From: Bradyrhizobium erythrophlei
Lineage (GTDB): Bacteria > Pseudomonadota > Alphaproteobacteria > Rhizobiales > Xanthobacteraceae
Direction: 5' to 3'
Assembly: GCF_900129505.1 (NCBI RefSeq)
Contig: NZ_LT670818.1
Coordinates: 4,001,001-4,065,000, forward strand
Length of the DNA: 64,000 nucleotides
Shown here piece after piece: positions 26,243 through 34,540 of the stretch. The translations under genes were made by a program, and so were the position numbers. Numbering within the stretch: the first letter of the stretch is position 1; each line of letters opens with the position of its first letter. Under the pieces are notes generated by a model. It searched no databases, was not told where the DNA came from, and saw nothing but the letters and a program-made list of their open reading frames with translations.

Positions 26243-26413
26243 ATGTCCAGCGGGACCACAGCACGGTGTGACGCCATGACGCCTGAAGAAGCTCTTCGCA
26301 ACATTTTAAAGCTCGTTGAGGGATCGGACGAGGTTGAAGATGCACACGCGCTGCAAATCCTCTTGCAGAGCATCAAGACTTTGGCCGAGAAGGGATTGGG
26401 TCGTTCGAACTGA
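26243..26413 (+). CDS. Small helical ORF
   Basis: A 56-codon frame starts at 26243 after GAGAA, with an alternative in-frame ATG at 26276. The product (TPEEALRNILKLVEGSDEVE, HALQILLQSIKTLAEKGLG) is predicted to be two amphipathic helices. A terminator hairpin follows 50 bases after the stop. Its short length and lack of a known family leave some doubt. Confidence 0.5.
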   Translation: MSSGTTARCDAMTPEEALRNILKLVEGSDEVEDAHALQILLQSIKTLAEKGLGRSN

Positions 26414-26462
26414 CGCTTCAAAGCTTCACGCTTGCTCGATTGATCTTGCGGTATGTGTTTGC

Positions 26463-26484
26463 GCCCCGCCAGCGGGGGTCTTTA
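26463..26484. terminator. Terminator-like hairpin between convergent small genes
   Basis: CCCCGC and GCGGGG pair around CA and are followed by TCTTT on the plus strand. It lies between the small plus-strand ORF and the minus-strand lipoprotein gene. Confidence 0.55.
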
Positions 26485-26787
26485 GTGATATTTCATTGCT
26501 TGATCGATAATCGTATAGCCTTTGTATGCCAGCGCCGCTGTGCACGGGTCGATTGGCTGACCAACGGCTGTTGCGGTAGCTATGTTGTCTTGGGCCATCT
26601 TGGCAGCTATCGACCACTTATAAAGCACGGGATATGCCATTGTCATGAATTCTTTATCAGTAGGGAATTTCTCGGTGCATGAAGCCATGGTATCGAAATT
26701 AGATGCGGGCTTATGGGCGCAACAAACGAGAAGAAGAGCGAGAGAAACAATTAAAGGACGCAACAACATCGCAATAATAAGCCGCAT
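26482..26787 (-). CDS. Small putative lipoprotein
   Basis: The 101-residue product has a charged then hydrophobic N terminus ending in LALLLVCCAHKPAS, a good lipobox with lipidated Cys at 22 or 23. The mature part has two more Cys (ASCTEKFP, IDPCTAALAY) that could pair. Location is predicted as membrane-attached in the periplasm. Small lipoproteins of this kind occur as lysis or entry-exclusion proteins in mobile DNA, but there is no specific evidence here. Confidence 0.6.
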   Translation of the reverse strand: MRLIIAMLLRPLIVSLALLLVCCAHKPASNFDTMASCTEKFPTDKEFMTMAYPVLYKWSIAAKMAQDNIATATAVGQPIDPCTAALAYKGYTIIDQAMKYH

Positions 26788-26900
26788 CAGAACGTTCCCC
26801 CAAAGCCCGAACAGTTATAGACATCAACCTGAAGCTGTGCGCAAGGGGCCGAAGGCTTTCACGCGCGGTGGCGGCCGGGCGGAGCAACAGAGGTTTTGGA

Positions 26901-27341
26901 ATGGGCGAGGTTTGGAGCACGATTGGCGTTTTTGCACTTGGAGGCGTTGGCTGGGTGGCTACGTCTTTCATCGGTAGTCCATTTCGTCAATTCTATGACT
27001 TACGGAGCGAGGTAATCCAAAAGAGCGTGCTCTACGCTAACGTCCGAGCCTCGGCAAAACAGGATCGCCCCGAATACAAGTCACATGTCGAGTTAGACGA
27101 TGCCGACCTGGATAGGCTGCGCAAGGCGCAAGAGGAATTTCGCGACCTCGCGGCGCGGATGCGGGCCTTTGCGTTGAACGAACCTTTTGCGGTGCGTCTT
27201 GTTAAGTGGTGCGGCTATGATCCTCTGAAGGCCAGTTCCGCACTTCTCGGCGTGTCGAATACAATCGACACTTATGGCTTGGATCGCGCCGCCGCAGCAA
27301 AAGCCCTTGAGAAGGTCTTGCATTTTCGGACTGTTGAATAG
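26901..27341 (+). CDS. Small membrane-anchored hypothetical protein
   Basis: From the ATG at 26901 the 146-residue product starts with one membrane segment (GEVWSTIGVFALGGVGWVAT), followed by a soluble helical part (LDDADLDRLRKAQEEFRDLAARMRAFA). I prefer this start to an upstream frame at 26868 because the membrane segment follows directly. No family is recognised. It is 58 bases upstream of a HEPN-domain gene on the same strand and may be co-expressed with it. Confidence 0.6.
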   Translation: MGEVWSTIGVFALGGVGWVATSFIGSPFRQFYDLRSEVIQKSVLYANVRASAKQDRPEYKSHVELDDADLDRLRKAQEEFRDLAARMRAFALNEPFAVRLVKWCGYDPLKASSALLGVSNTIDTYGLDRAAAAKALEKVLHFRTVE

Positions 27342-27399
27342 GGCGTGATGCAGAAGGGGACAGGCGCTCTGATCGCGAGCAAGCAACAGTGGGGCGGAA

Positions 27400-28374
27400 A
27401 TGTTTGAAGCGAAACAGCGGACGGTCGCAGACATTGCCACGATGTTCGCGACGGAAGACCCAGCTTTCAATTATTTCCATGCGGAGCTTTTTAGTTGTAT
27501 TCCGCCAGAGCCACAAAAGTTTTCCGAATTTATTTCCGCACTTCGCATCAAACGGGCAGCGTTCCCAAACTCGCACCCAGCGACGGCTGTTTTGGGGAAT
27601 TTAGCTAGTTGCGTTCCCCTTCAATCGAAGCAAGTGATGGCCGTGATGGACGACGGTCAATTAAAAATCCTTGCTCAACTATCCGAGCTGAAGCTCCCCG
27701 AGTGCAACTACTTCGCGCTGATTTCTCCCGTTGAAAACATTGACGGGCGCACAAGCTATGCAATGGGGATTGAATCAATAAATTTTATCAGATCGTTGAT
27801 CGCGTTGGCCTTCGGGAAACTGCCCTTTTATACCTGGGTCGCCGACTTCGATTTTAACGCAAACGGCGTGTTAGCGATGCGGGGAGACATTGTACGACTG
27901 CCTATGCATGGCGACCTCTTCAGAATTGTGGACGCGGCATTGATGAATGAAATCGCTGAGCGGCTTGCCGTGCAGCAGGCTGACTATCGAAAGCGTCTGC
28001 AACGGGCTTGCAACTTTTTTGATTCAGCGTTGGGCCAAAAAGACGAGGCATTTCGTTTCTCGTCGTATTGGATTGCGTTAGAAATCATCGTCGGGGGCAA
28101 AAGTGACGCGATCAGGTCGAAATTGTCAGTCGCGTATGGACAGCAAAATAAATCGTTCGCCAACGAGAATTTGTTTTTCAAGGAAATTGAAGGTATCCGC
28201 AACAACCTGATTCACAAGGGCGATTTTGGTCTACTGACCTCGTATCAGGAACGGCTCATGCAGTTATATTTTTGGGATATTGTAATTCACGAAATAGGAC
28301 TCAAGCCGCGCGGACTTGCGCTATTGTTTGCCAGAAGCGGTCTAGTGGCAGAAGAAAAGAACCGAGTCGTGTAG
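27400..28374 (+). CDS. Apea-like HEPN-domain protein
   Basis: The C-terminal third of this 324-residue protein has the Apea-like HEPN signature: FSSYWIALEIIVGG, then EIEGIRNNLIHKGDF with R267, N268 and H272 in the R-N-x3-H arrangement. The N-terminal 200 residues look like an alpha/beta domain that I do not recognise. Apea proteins occur next to or within bacterial conflict systems and may cut RNA. The upstream small membrane gene is the only likely partner. Confidence 0.72.
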   Translation: MFEAKQRTVADIATMFATEDPAFNYFHAELFSCIPPEPQKFSEFISALRIKRAAFPNSHPATAVLGNLASCVPLQSKQVMAVMDDGQLKILAQLSELKLPECNYFALISPVENIDGRTSYAMGIESINFIRSLIALAFGKLPFYTWVADFDFNANGVLAMRGDIVRLPMHGDLFRIVDAALMNEIAERLAVQQADYRKRLQRACNFFDSALGQKDEAFRFSSYWIALEIIVGGKSDAIRSKLSVAYGQQNKSFANENLFFKEIEGIRNNLIHKGDFGLLTSYQERLMQLYFWDIVIHEIGLKPRGLALLFARSGLVAEEKNRVV

Positions 28375-28473
28375 GCACGCTCAGGCCGCTAGCGCTTCGC
28401 CAACCGGCATCAACGCCGCCTAACGGCTTCGCGTGCTCTTTGGGGATGAGGCAGGGGGCGGTTAGAATCAATT

Positions 28474-28838
28474 TCATGAGCTGGATGACGGCGCGATGTT
28501 CGCTTCAGTCTTGGACCGCGCGGCTGTTTGTCGGGAGCTTCTCTTTGACTCTCGTAACGAAACGAGCATTCGACAGCGTCCGGTCGCAATAGTCCTCGCG
28601 CTCTCGCTGCATCCGTTCCTGAACTGCCTTGAAGTTCGCGACGCGCCGCGTGATCTCATCACGTTCCCGCCGGTGAACGGGCCATGGGCTCCAGCCGTGC
28701 AGGGCGAGGGGAATCAACAAACGCGCGCTCGACCAGCTTCAGCGGCACACAACGGGCTTAACGTTTGCGCCACCCACCGTCTTGACGATAGCCATCGTCT
28801 CTTCGATCAAAGCGTTAAGTTCGGCTTGCCATGTCATC
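28474..28838 (-). pseudogene. Remnants of the island-end module: 105-aa ORF plus tail of a membrane gene (copy A)
   Basis: From 28838 the frame begins MTWQAELNALIEETMA, as in the intact 105-residue ORFs at 37624-37941 and 41520-41837, then runs into a frameshift. The rest (RVANFKAVQERMQREREDYC) is in another frame. It joins a short segment QTAARSKTEANIAPSSSS, which matches the C terminus of the membrane protein at 41069-41503 (QTAAPSKTEASVASSSNSS). The gene order integrase, 105-aa ORF, membrane gene is thus the same here as at the island's right end. Confidence 0.75.
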
Positions 28839-28882
28839 GTAAACGATCCCCCGCTTAATTTGAACATGCGGGGGTTCTGCGG

Positions 28883-29520
28883 TCAAACCGGACCTGTGGA
28901 TAAGCTGCGAGCAACCTCCTTCTCGATTGCCAAAACCGATTCGCGCTTCTCTTCGAACATGTGCCAGCGCGCATAAACGCCAGTTACGCCCTTGTCGTTA
29001 TGGTTCAGAAGCGCCTTGACGAAATCAACCGGCAGCCGACCCGCCTGCACGATGGTTGCCGCCGTCCGCCGCAGATCATGGGGAGTGAAAGCTAATAGCT
29101 CATTGTCCGCCACGATGCGCCGGACAGCTTGGCTTAGCGAATGCCGTGACGCCCTCGAACTTGCTGCCAAACACCAGCTTATTGTCCGCACCGGGCGTTT
29201 CATCCTGGCTGGCCTTAAGCGCTTCGCCGATCAGTCGCACAGCGGTGGGCGATAGCGGGACCGTATGTTCAGCCTTCTTGTTCTTCGTGCGCGCGGCCGG
29301 AATGATCCAATGTGGCGCGGGGCCTTCGAGGTCGTGAAACTCGGAGCGCATCATGTCCGCGACGTTGGGCTGTCAGTAGGATGAGCCGCAGAGCCACGCT
29401 GATGGTCTCACGTAGCGTTCGCAGAGTTCGCCAAATGTCAGGGCCGTTTGCGCCTGCGCCGACCGAAGCGATTATCGCTCTTGTCCTCGGTCGGATCGAA
29501 CAGAAGCCTGTCAAACTCAG
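28883..29520 (-). pseudogene. Tyrosine-integrase pseudogene (copy A, best preserved)
   Basis: Three frames together give a catalytic domain. The first piece has ETISVALRLILLTAQR, with the first catalytic Arg. The second has LEGPAPHWIIPAARTKNKKAEHTVPLSP. The third, 29203 to 28883, has FTPHDLRRTAATIVQAG with H-x-x-R, then YARWHMFEEKRESVLAIEKE with the catalytic Tyr. At least two frameshifts and loss of the N-terminal DNA-binding half make it inactive. It sits directly upstream of the damaged 105-aa ORF, in the same order as at the two right ends of the island. Confidence 0.85.
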
Positions 29521-29677
29521 AATTAATCGCGCGTACTACCTGAAGATCGTAACGTTCGCGAGGCGGAGTGATAGGTATTGTTCACATTTGCAAGTTCAGC
29601 ATAAATGTAATTGGGGATAGCTTGATACTTAAAAGAAATCTGGTAGAAGGGCGCCTCACACAAATCAGGAGCAAGTA

Positions 29678-29851
29678 ATGGCGAAGAAAATTGCGCGTCG
29701 TGAATGGACCAAGGCTGACATGAAGGAGCTAAAGGCACACTCGAAGGCGCGTACCCCGGTAGTGAAGATTGCAAAGATGTCCAAGCGCACCATTGGCGCA
29801 TTGCGAGCAAAAGCTGTGACGATGGGCATTGGCCTCGGTCATCAGCGTTAA
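29678..29851 (+). CDS. Small SANT/Myb-like basic DNA-binding protein
   Basis: The 57-residue product (MAKKIARREWTKADMKELKA, then RTPVVKIAKMSKRTIGALRA) resembles small rhizobial proteins with one SANT-like helix-turn-helix: a W-T-x-x-D/E start, then a K-I-A helix and a recognition helix. AGGAG lies 7 bases before the ATG. It is highly basic and should bind DNA. It stands alone next to the integrase pseudogene. Confidence 0.7.
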   Translation: MAKKIARREWTKADMKELKAHSKARTPVVKIAKMSKRTIGALRAKAVTMGIGLGHQR

Positions 29852-29950
29852 GCCGCTTCAAACTCCGCATTTACCTCGGCATTTCGATTAAACAGGCGGA
29901 TCTGCCCTTCATTGGTAGCTTGGTCCGCCTTGTACGCTGAAGGCTGTATC

Positions 29951-30300
29951 TCAAACCACACCCGCATCAAGAGCCTGTCGCCAATGTCGGGCGATTCGTC
30001 CCAACACCTCTTTCACTTCCTCTTTTGGTATCAACCGCAATAGCGTTTTTTTATTAGCGTCCTTCTCCTTAAGCGTCGCTGAGACTTCCTCTATGATAAT
30101 CTCCCGGTGTCCTTCGGCACTCGCGCGCATTTTGTGGTCATTAATAAGTTCTGCCAGCTTCTAACCGCATGCGATTTGAGGTTGGCATAGTTGTTTCTGG
30201 TGCCAAGCGTCGCGCCTAGCTCAACCGACTGCTTAGGCTTGCCGTCCAACTGCCCATGATGGCGCGACGGTTACGGGCAGTGAAGTTGCACCAAAGCATT
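29951..30300 (-). pseudogene. Decayed unknown gene
   Basis: On the minus strand two consecutive frames read like one protein: GQLDGKPKQSVELGATLGTR and NNYANLKSHAVR, then after a shift near 30165 KLAELINDHKM and AEGHREIIIEEVSATLKEKD to a stop at 29951. No start is left. I cannot name the family. The helical, charged sequence suggests a nucleic-acid-associated protein. Confidence 0.45.
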
Positions 30301-30799
30301 ACGCGTGAGGTGCGCCCTACGGCTTATTTCGAGTCCCTTGTTAGCGCTGAGGGCGTCTCGCGCATAATGGTTACCGTCGTTCAGTTCGGCAGGCAATCGG
30401 AGTCTAGGTGATGGGGTGCTCGGAACGTATTCACTATGCGCCGCGTTCGGGCGCTACCTACGAAGCGCCGCTAGATAACTTAATTCCGGCTTTGATGAAG
30501 CTGCGGGATTGCGAGAACAGTCTACAGACGCTCATTCTGAACGACTCGTTGCCGGATATAATCCTGCTGGGCAGAGTCGCGTAAGCAGTACAGCCCGCGC
30601 GTCGCGGTCAAGACGCTCGTTAAGGGTTGCGATCCACTGTTTCTTGAACGCTGTCTTGGCAGCGCAAGGCGCGTGAACTGATGACGCGCTATGCGGAGGC
30701 CGAAAATGTCAGGTTTGTGAGGTGTGTCGGCTAACCCCCATTACGGCCAAATCGTGCGAAAGTATCGGAATTGAAGGCCAGCTTCTTGGGGGAGATTCT
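30301..30799. other. Degenerate region without a supported gene
   Basis: I see only short frames without ribosome sites. Small pieces look like gene debris. The last 100 bases should hold the promoter of the excisionase-like gene at 30800. Confidence 0.45.
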
Positions 30800-31165
30800 A
30801 TGTCGATTACGACCTTGCCGAACGACGATAAAGCGCGCTTAGCACGTGTCGGCCTAACGGGCCCCGACGCACCGCTTCCGCTAAGCGACGCATGCGAGAT
30901 CTATTTTTCTGGTCGTATCAGTGTGGCAACCCTCAAGGCAGAACAGAAGCGAGGCAACCTCGAAATCTACAAGATTGGAAGGCAATATTTTACTAGCTTC
31001 AACCAAATAAAAGTGATGATGGAGAAATGTCGCCTTCCAAGCGAGTCGCGTCGTGCGAACGCGCATGAAAGATTAACTGAAGAGGCGAAAGCGCGTGTTG
31101 CACTTGCTTCGGCACTATTGACGGCCAAGAAATTGAGAGCAGCTAGGAGAAAGAAGGTCGAATAA
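30800..31165 (+). CDS. Excisionase-like helix-turn-helix protein
   Basis: From the ATG at 30800, which has GGGGGAG just upstream, the 121-residue product contains PLPLSDACEIYFSGRISVAT, then AEQKRGNLEIYKIGRQYFTS. This is the first-helix, recognition-helix and wing pattern of AlpA/Xis-like DNA-binding proteins. The C-terminal third is a basic helix (ARVALASALLTAKKLRAARR). It would suit an old excision or regulatory function of one of the nested elements. A terminator-like hairpin in the 55-base repeat follows about 50 bases downstream. Confidence 0.65.
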   Translation: MSITTLPNDDKARLARVGLTGPDAPLPLSDACEIYFSGRISVATLKAEQKRGNLEIYKIGRQYFTSFNQIKVMMEKCRLPSESRRANAHERLTEEAKARVALASALLTAKKLRAARRKKVE

Positions 31166-31208
31166 GCACCAGGCGCTATCACGCCTTCAATTCGATCTCG
31201 GGTGAGGA

Positions 31209-31263
31209 ATACGAACTGCGGGACCGCATGCCCGGAAAGGCGTGCGGTTCTTTCGTGTTGATG
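31209..31263 (+). repeat. 55-bp dispersed repeat, copy B
   Basis: This is nearly identical to 21256-21310. The hairpin ACCGCATGCC / GGCGTGCGGT followed by TTCTTT may terminate the excisionase-like gene. The frame through it continues as KACGSFVLMVAGEKLGD and then YSLEDCLW, similar to copy A at the protein level but ending at a stop near 31370. Confidence 0.7.
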
Positions 31264-31399
31264 GTTGCGGGCGAGAAGCTGGGTGATACTGGAATCGAAT
31301 TGGTTTATAGTCTTGAGGACTGTCTTTGGATGGCTGTGGGACTGTCCGTGCCAAATCCAGCAGGCCGTGATTAGCGGGGCGGGTAACTCGTCAAAGCGA

Positions 31400-32125
31400 A
31401 TGGACGCACCAAGCCTCGACCCTAGTTGGCAGGAAATCGGTCAGCTTATGTTGGATAAGATCACAAAGATTGTCTCTATTGGAACGGTCGTTGGGCTTTA
31501 TCTAACGGCACTGTTCAACATCGGTTATTTTTATGTCGTCGGTTACCATTTCATTGGGCTCGTCGACATAAGCAATGTCGCGTACACGTTCGGCTTAGTG
31601 GTCTTTTTTCTGCTCGTGTTTTTGCTTCTTACCGGATTCGTATCGATACTGGCTGAACAACTGTATAAGGTTATCTTATTGCTCAGCGAAAAGGTCCGAA
31701 AGATTTTGGCGGCAATTCTCGCGGTGATTATGCTAACGGGAGTGCCTCTAGGTCTGTATTTTTGGGTTCTTGCAGTACCAGGACACTTCGCTAGCGGGCT
31801 GATAATCCCTCTCGCTGGGATTGCCGCCGGTGCTATCGCTTATGTCCAGTGGAAAAAGGGAACAGTTCCGGACTGGAAGCTCGTTGGTGTGTCTATTGTT
31901 TTTATAAGCTTTGGAACCATCGTTGTCGGCGGCCTGATCTCTAAGTTTCAAATTGCGAGCGTTGAAGTGCATTATGACATCATCACAAAAACCGGATCAT
32001 TTTCAGATGTTAGACTGGTCCGTTCCTCTTCAGCCGGAATAATTTTTTCTCAGCTTGGTCGAGTCATGTTTGTCCCAATGGGGGAGGTCAGATTCTTATC
32101 TGCCACGGGTAGCGAGATGAGGTGA
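31400..32125 (+). CDS. Integral membrane protein of unknown function
   Basis: The 241-residue product has about five hydrophobic segments (IVSIGTVVGLYLTALFNIGY, FGLVVFFLLVFLLLTGFVSI, ILAVIMLTGVPLGLYFWVLA, LIIPLAGIAAGAIAYV, VGVSIVFISFGTIVVGGLIS), followed by a soluble tail of about 60 residues. The start at 31400 is chosen because the coding bias and the membrane topology begin there; the frame is open from 31265. I do not recognise the family. Confidence 0.65.
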   Translation: MDAPSLDPSWQEIGQLMLDKITKIVSIGTVVGLYLTALFNIGYFYVVGYHFIGLVDISNVAYTFGLVVFFLLVFLLLTGFVSILAEQLYKVILLLSEKVRKILAAILAVIMLTGVPLGLYFWVLAVPGHFASGLIIPLAGIAAGAIAYVQWKKGTVPDWKLVGVSIVFISFGTIVVGGLISKFQIASVEVHYDIITKTGSFSDVRLVRSSSAGIIFSQLGRVMFVPMGEVRFLSATGSEMR

Positions 32126-32162
32126 TGGCTACCTTTGTGCCGGACAGTCTAGCGGGGAGGGA

Positions 32163-32378
32163 CTAGCCCGAGTAAGTTCTAAATCGCCCGTGCCGCACGC
32201 CGCGCAAATACCCGCGTGAGACGCTTGCCTCTATCTCGGCTTCCAAAAATTCATTCGCAACCAACAACGCCTTCACGGCTTCGCGCGCGTCACCACCGCA
32301 CACCGCGATTGCCTGATCTGCCGCCGCTTCTAATTGCTCCGCGCCAGATTGTGGAATAGGCGCGGGGCTTTGCGACAT
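32163..32378 (-). CDS. Small hypothetical protein (rhizobial helical family)
   Basis: The 71-residue product (AEQLEAAADQAIAVCGGDAR, then EAVKALLVANEFLEAEIEAS and GYLRGVRHGRF) resembles a small protein often seen in Bradyrhizobium genomes, to my recollection always unnamed. Two helices and a basic tail are expected. The in-frame ATG at 32393 is an alternative start. Confidence 0.65.
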   Translation of the reverse strand: MSQSPAPIPQSGAEQLEAAADQAIAVCGGDAREAVKALLVANEFLEAEIEASVSRGYLRGVRHGRFRTYSG

Positions 32379-32487
32379 TGAGCTACCCAGCATTGACAGC
32401 CGGCTCGGGATGTTCTCATTATGTTCTTATGGAGTCAAGGGGTCAGCACCGAACCTCTGACGAGGCGCGCCGGGTAGGATGATAGCA

Positions 32488-33105
32488 ATGGATTCAGATA
32501 AGAGTTTGGGCCGTATCGCGGTCGTGAAAGACCTAATGCACTTTTTCCATTTGCCCGGCGGAGAAACGCTCGGCAACCTCGCAGAGGAGAGAGCTAGAAA
32601 ACGAAAGCAGGAAGCGATTGATTCAATTGTTCAAGAGCTTGAAAAGGGCACTGACGTTGTATCTGCATTTGACGAGAAGGAAGTGCCAGAGTTTGTCGAC
32701 ATGGCGCTGAGACTAATAGATGCGATTGAAAAGGGCACCGCAAAGCGCAACCTACGTCTTCTCGCTCAAGTGATCGTAGGGCTAAAGAAGAACAGATTGT
32801 TTAAGTTCGATAATTTTCAAAAATGGGCGAATATCTTGGAGACATTGACCCGCGATGAGCTTCTGGTTTTAGGCAAAGCCTATGTCCTCATGCAACGCGA
32901 AGTTCACGTCTGGTCTTTGCTTGTCGAGGAGCTTGTACCAAACACGTTTCCGGCAAATGGAGAACTAGACGCAGTTTGCGCGGGCCTCTTGAGAACCGGG
33001 CTAATGTTGCCGGTGCCTGCATTGGGCAACTTGTCCTATCAGCCCGCAAAGGCACTCTTGGAACTTGGAAAATTAGCTCTGCTCGATCCCGGCAGTGATG
33101 AATAG
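32488..33105 (+). CDS. Hypothetical soluble helical protein
   Basis: The 205-residue product lacks signal peptide and membrane segments and appears mostly helical (NLAEERARKRKQEAIDSIVQ, FVDMALRLIDAIEKGTAKRN, NLRLLAQVIVGLKKNRL). I do not recognise the family. The ATG at 32488 has AGGA eight bases upstream; an ATG at 32479 is too close to that site. The next gene is convergent. Confidence 0.65.
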   Translation: MDSDKSLGRIAVVKDLMHFFHLPGGETLGNLAEERARKRKQEAIDSIVQELEKGTDVVSAFDEKEVPEFVDMALRLIDAIEKGTAKRNLRLLAQVIVGLKKNRLFKFDNFQKWANILETLTRDELLVLGKAYVLMQREVHVWSLLVEELVPNTFPANGELDAVCAGLLRTGLMLPVPALGNLSYQPAKALLELGKLALLDPGSDE

Positions 33106-33119
33106 CTCGCGTGGTGCAT

Positions 33120-33716
33120 TCAGGCCCACTTAGTGCCCCACAGCACGCAGATTTCGCGGAACGTGTCTGCGTACTCTGCCCTGAGCCTCTTGATTGCGGT
33201 TTCGACTTCGTCCCCGAGGCGTCCGCCGTCGCTAATGTTCAGGTAAACCAAAAGCACGGGTTTTGTTGGGTATTCTTTGTCAGCCTTCTTCTTAATGCTT
33301 TTTGCAAGTTCACTCGCGATTGTTTCTCCGAGGTACGGGTCAAAATGGCGAATGCCTTGTTGGTCGGCTCCGCAACGGTACTCGTCGCCGCGCTTTCTGG
33401 CTGGCTCCATAACTTCAGTCACTTCGATGTCGATTATTTCGTCCGCGCTCCGAAACTGCCCGTCGTTCAATCCCTCCCGCTGTCTGGCCAGCCGAACGGA
33501 TTGCACGGTGCGATGCTTAGTAAATTCAGCAATAGGAATCGCGTCGCGTAGAAAGCCCGCGTTGGCTTTGTTGAAAAGCGTGGATGACTTAACGAGAGGT
33601 GCGAAGTTCTCGACTTTGACCGCAAATTCTTTAGGTGTTTGCCAGCGTGCGAGAGCCTCTTGCGCTTCGTTCATCTCAGCATCAGAGGGCTCGCGCTCAG
33701 TGCAGTCCGTCGTCAT
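33120..33716 (-). CDS. Hypothetical protein
   Basis: The 198-residue product is not assigned. A central block, ADEIIDIEVTEVMEPARKRG followed by DEY, has alternating acidic residues that could belong to a nuclease-like fold, but I cannot line up a full active site. The C terminus VLLVYLNISDGGRLGDEVET is a strand-turn-helix. It is the third of three adjacent minus-strand genes with a HEPN-like gene and a membrane protein. Confidence 0.6.
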   Translation of the reverse strand: MTTDCTEREPSDAEMNEAQEALARWQTPKEFAVKVENFAPLVKSSTLFNKANAGFLRDAIPIAEFTKHRTVQSVRLARQREGLNDGQFRSADEIIDIEVTEVMEPARKRGDEYRCGADQQGIRHFDPYLGETIASELAKSIKKKADKEYPTKPVLLVYLNISDGGRLGDEVETAIKRLRAEYADTFREICVLWGTKWA

Positions 33717-33761
33717 ACGGTTGGCCTTTTGGCTGCTAGCCGAATATGCGGGGCTCGAATT

Positions 33762-34415
33762 TCAGGTAGTTCTATTAGCGAGTATCCGCTGAACCTCCTT
33801 GATCATGTTCGCCACATCCGTCTCGGAGAACCGGTCGTAATGACCATGCGCGGCGCTATTTCTAATGTCCGCAAGCGCAGTGATCTGCTTTTGCACCAGC
33901 TTGTTGTACACATCTGCTTTCGCTAGATCAGCGTTCATTTTGTCCAGCTTGCCGATAGGAAGAGCATTATCGACACACATCTCGCGCAAGCCAGCCTCCA
34001 GGACGACGCCCGCAGTAACAGCGGCGGCAGGGACGTAGCCGGACGATAGAAGTTCGCTCGCTTGCTCAAGCTCGCTATCGAACACTTCCGCTTGAACGAG
34101 AAGCTTTAGCGAATTCAGATAACCGCCTTCATAATCTTCCTTCGCCGCGTCAAGGACGGCGCGTAACTTTAGGAAAATTCCGTGATTAGTTAGGTACATG
34201 CTTGTCTTTTCGCACGCGACAAATTGCTTGAGATGCACGGACTCTGGCCCGCACACGGCTGAAAGCAGATGCCTCACTTTCACGCTCCAATTGATTAGTT
34301 GATTTTGATCGATGAAGTGGCCTTCGAGGGGCTGGCGTTCGAATCTCTTCGACGCTTCGATAGCGTCCGCCTGTTGACATAGTTCCTGAAATCGTCGCTT
34401 GAAGTTTTCGGCCAT
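33762..34415 (-). CDS. HEPN/DUF4145-like protein
   Basis: From the ATG at 34415 (AGGGAA upstream) the 217-residue product has AAVTAGVVLEAGLREMCVDN at about 131-150 and LADIRNSAAHGHYDRFSE, with R185 and H190 in R-x4-H spacing. This is the DUF4145/HEPN pattern found in several restriction- and defence-linked proteins. The frame extends to 34562, but that part overlaps the next gene and lacks a ribosome site. It is 45 bases upstream of the 33120-33716 gene on the same strand. Confidence 0.65.
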   Translation of the reverse strand: MAENFKRRFQELCQQADAIEASKRFERQPLEGHFIDQNQLINWSVKVRHLLSAVCGPESVHLKQFVACEKTSMYLTNHGIFLKLRAVLDAAKEDYEGGYLNSLKLLVQAEVFDSELEQASELLSSGYVPAAAVTAGVVLEAGLREMCVDNALPIGKLDKMNADLAKADVYNKLVQKQITALADIRNSAAHGHYDRFSETDVANMIKEVQRILANRTT

Positions 34416-34540
34416 CGTTGTTCCCTGGCTTGTTCGGTACTGTAGGCCGCGCTGCACGGGGCGTGAGGCCGGGTGATTATTCTGACGATGTAAAAATGGA
34501 CGTAGAAGGCGGTTTGCCCCGGCCCCAAGAGCCCGAAGTA

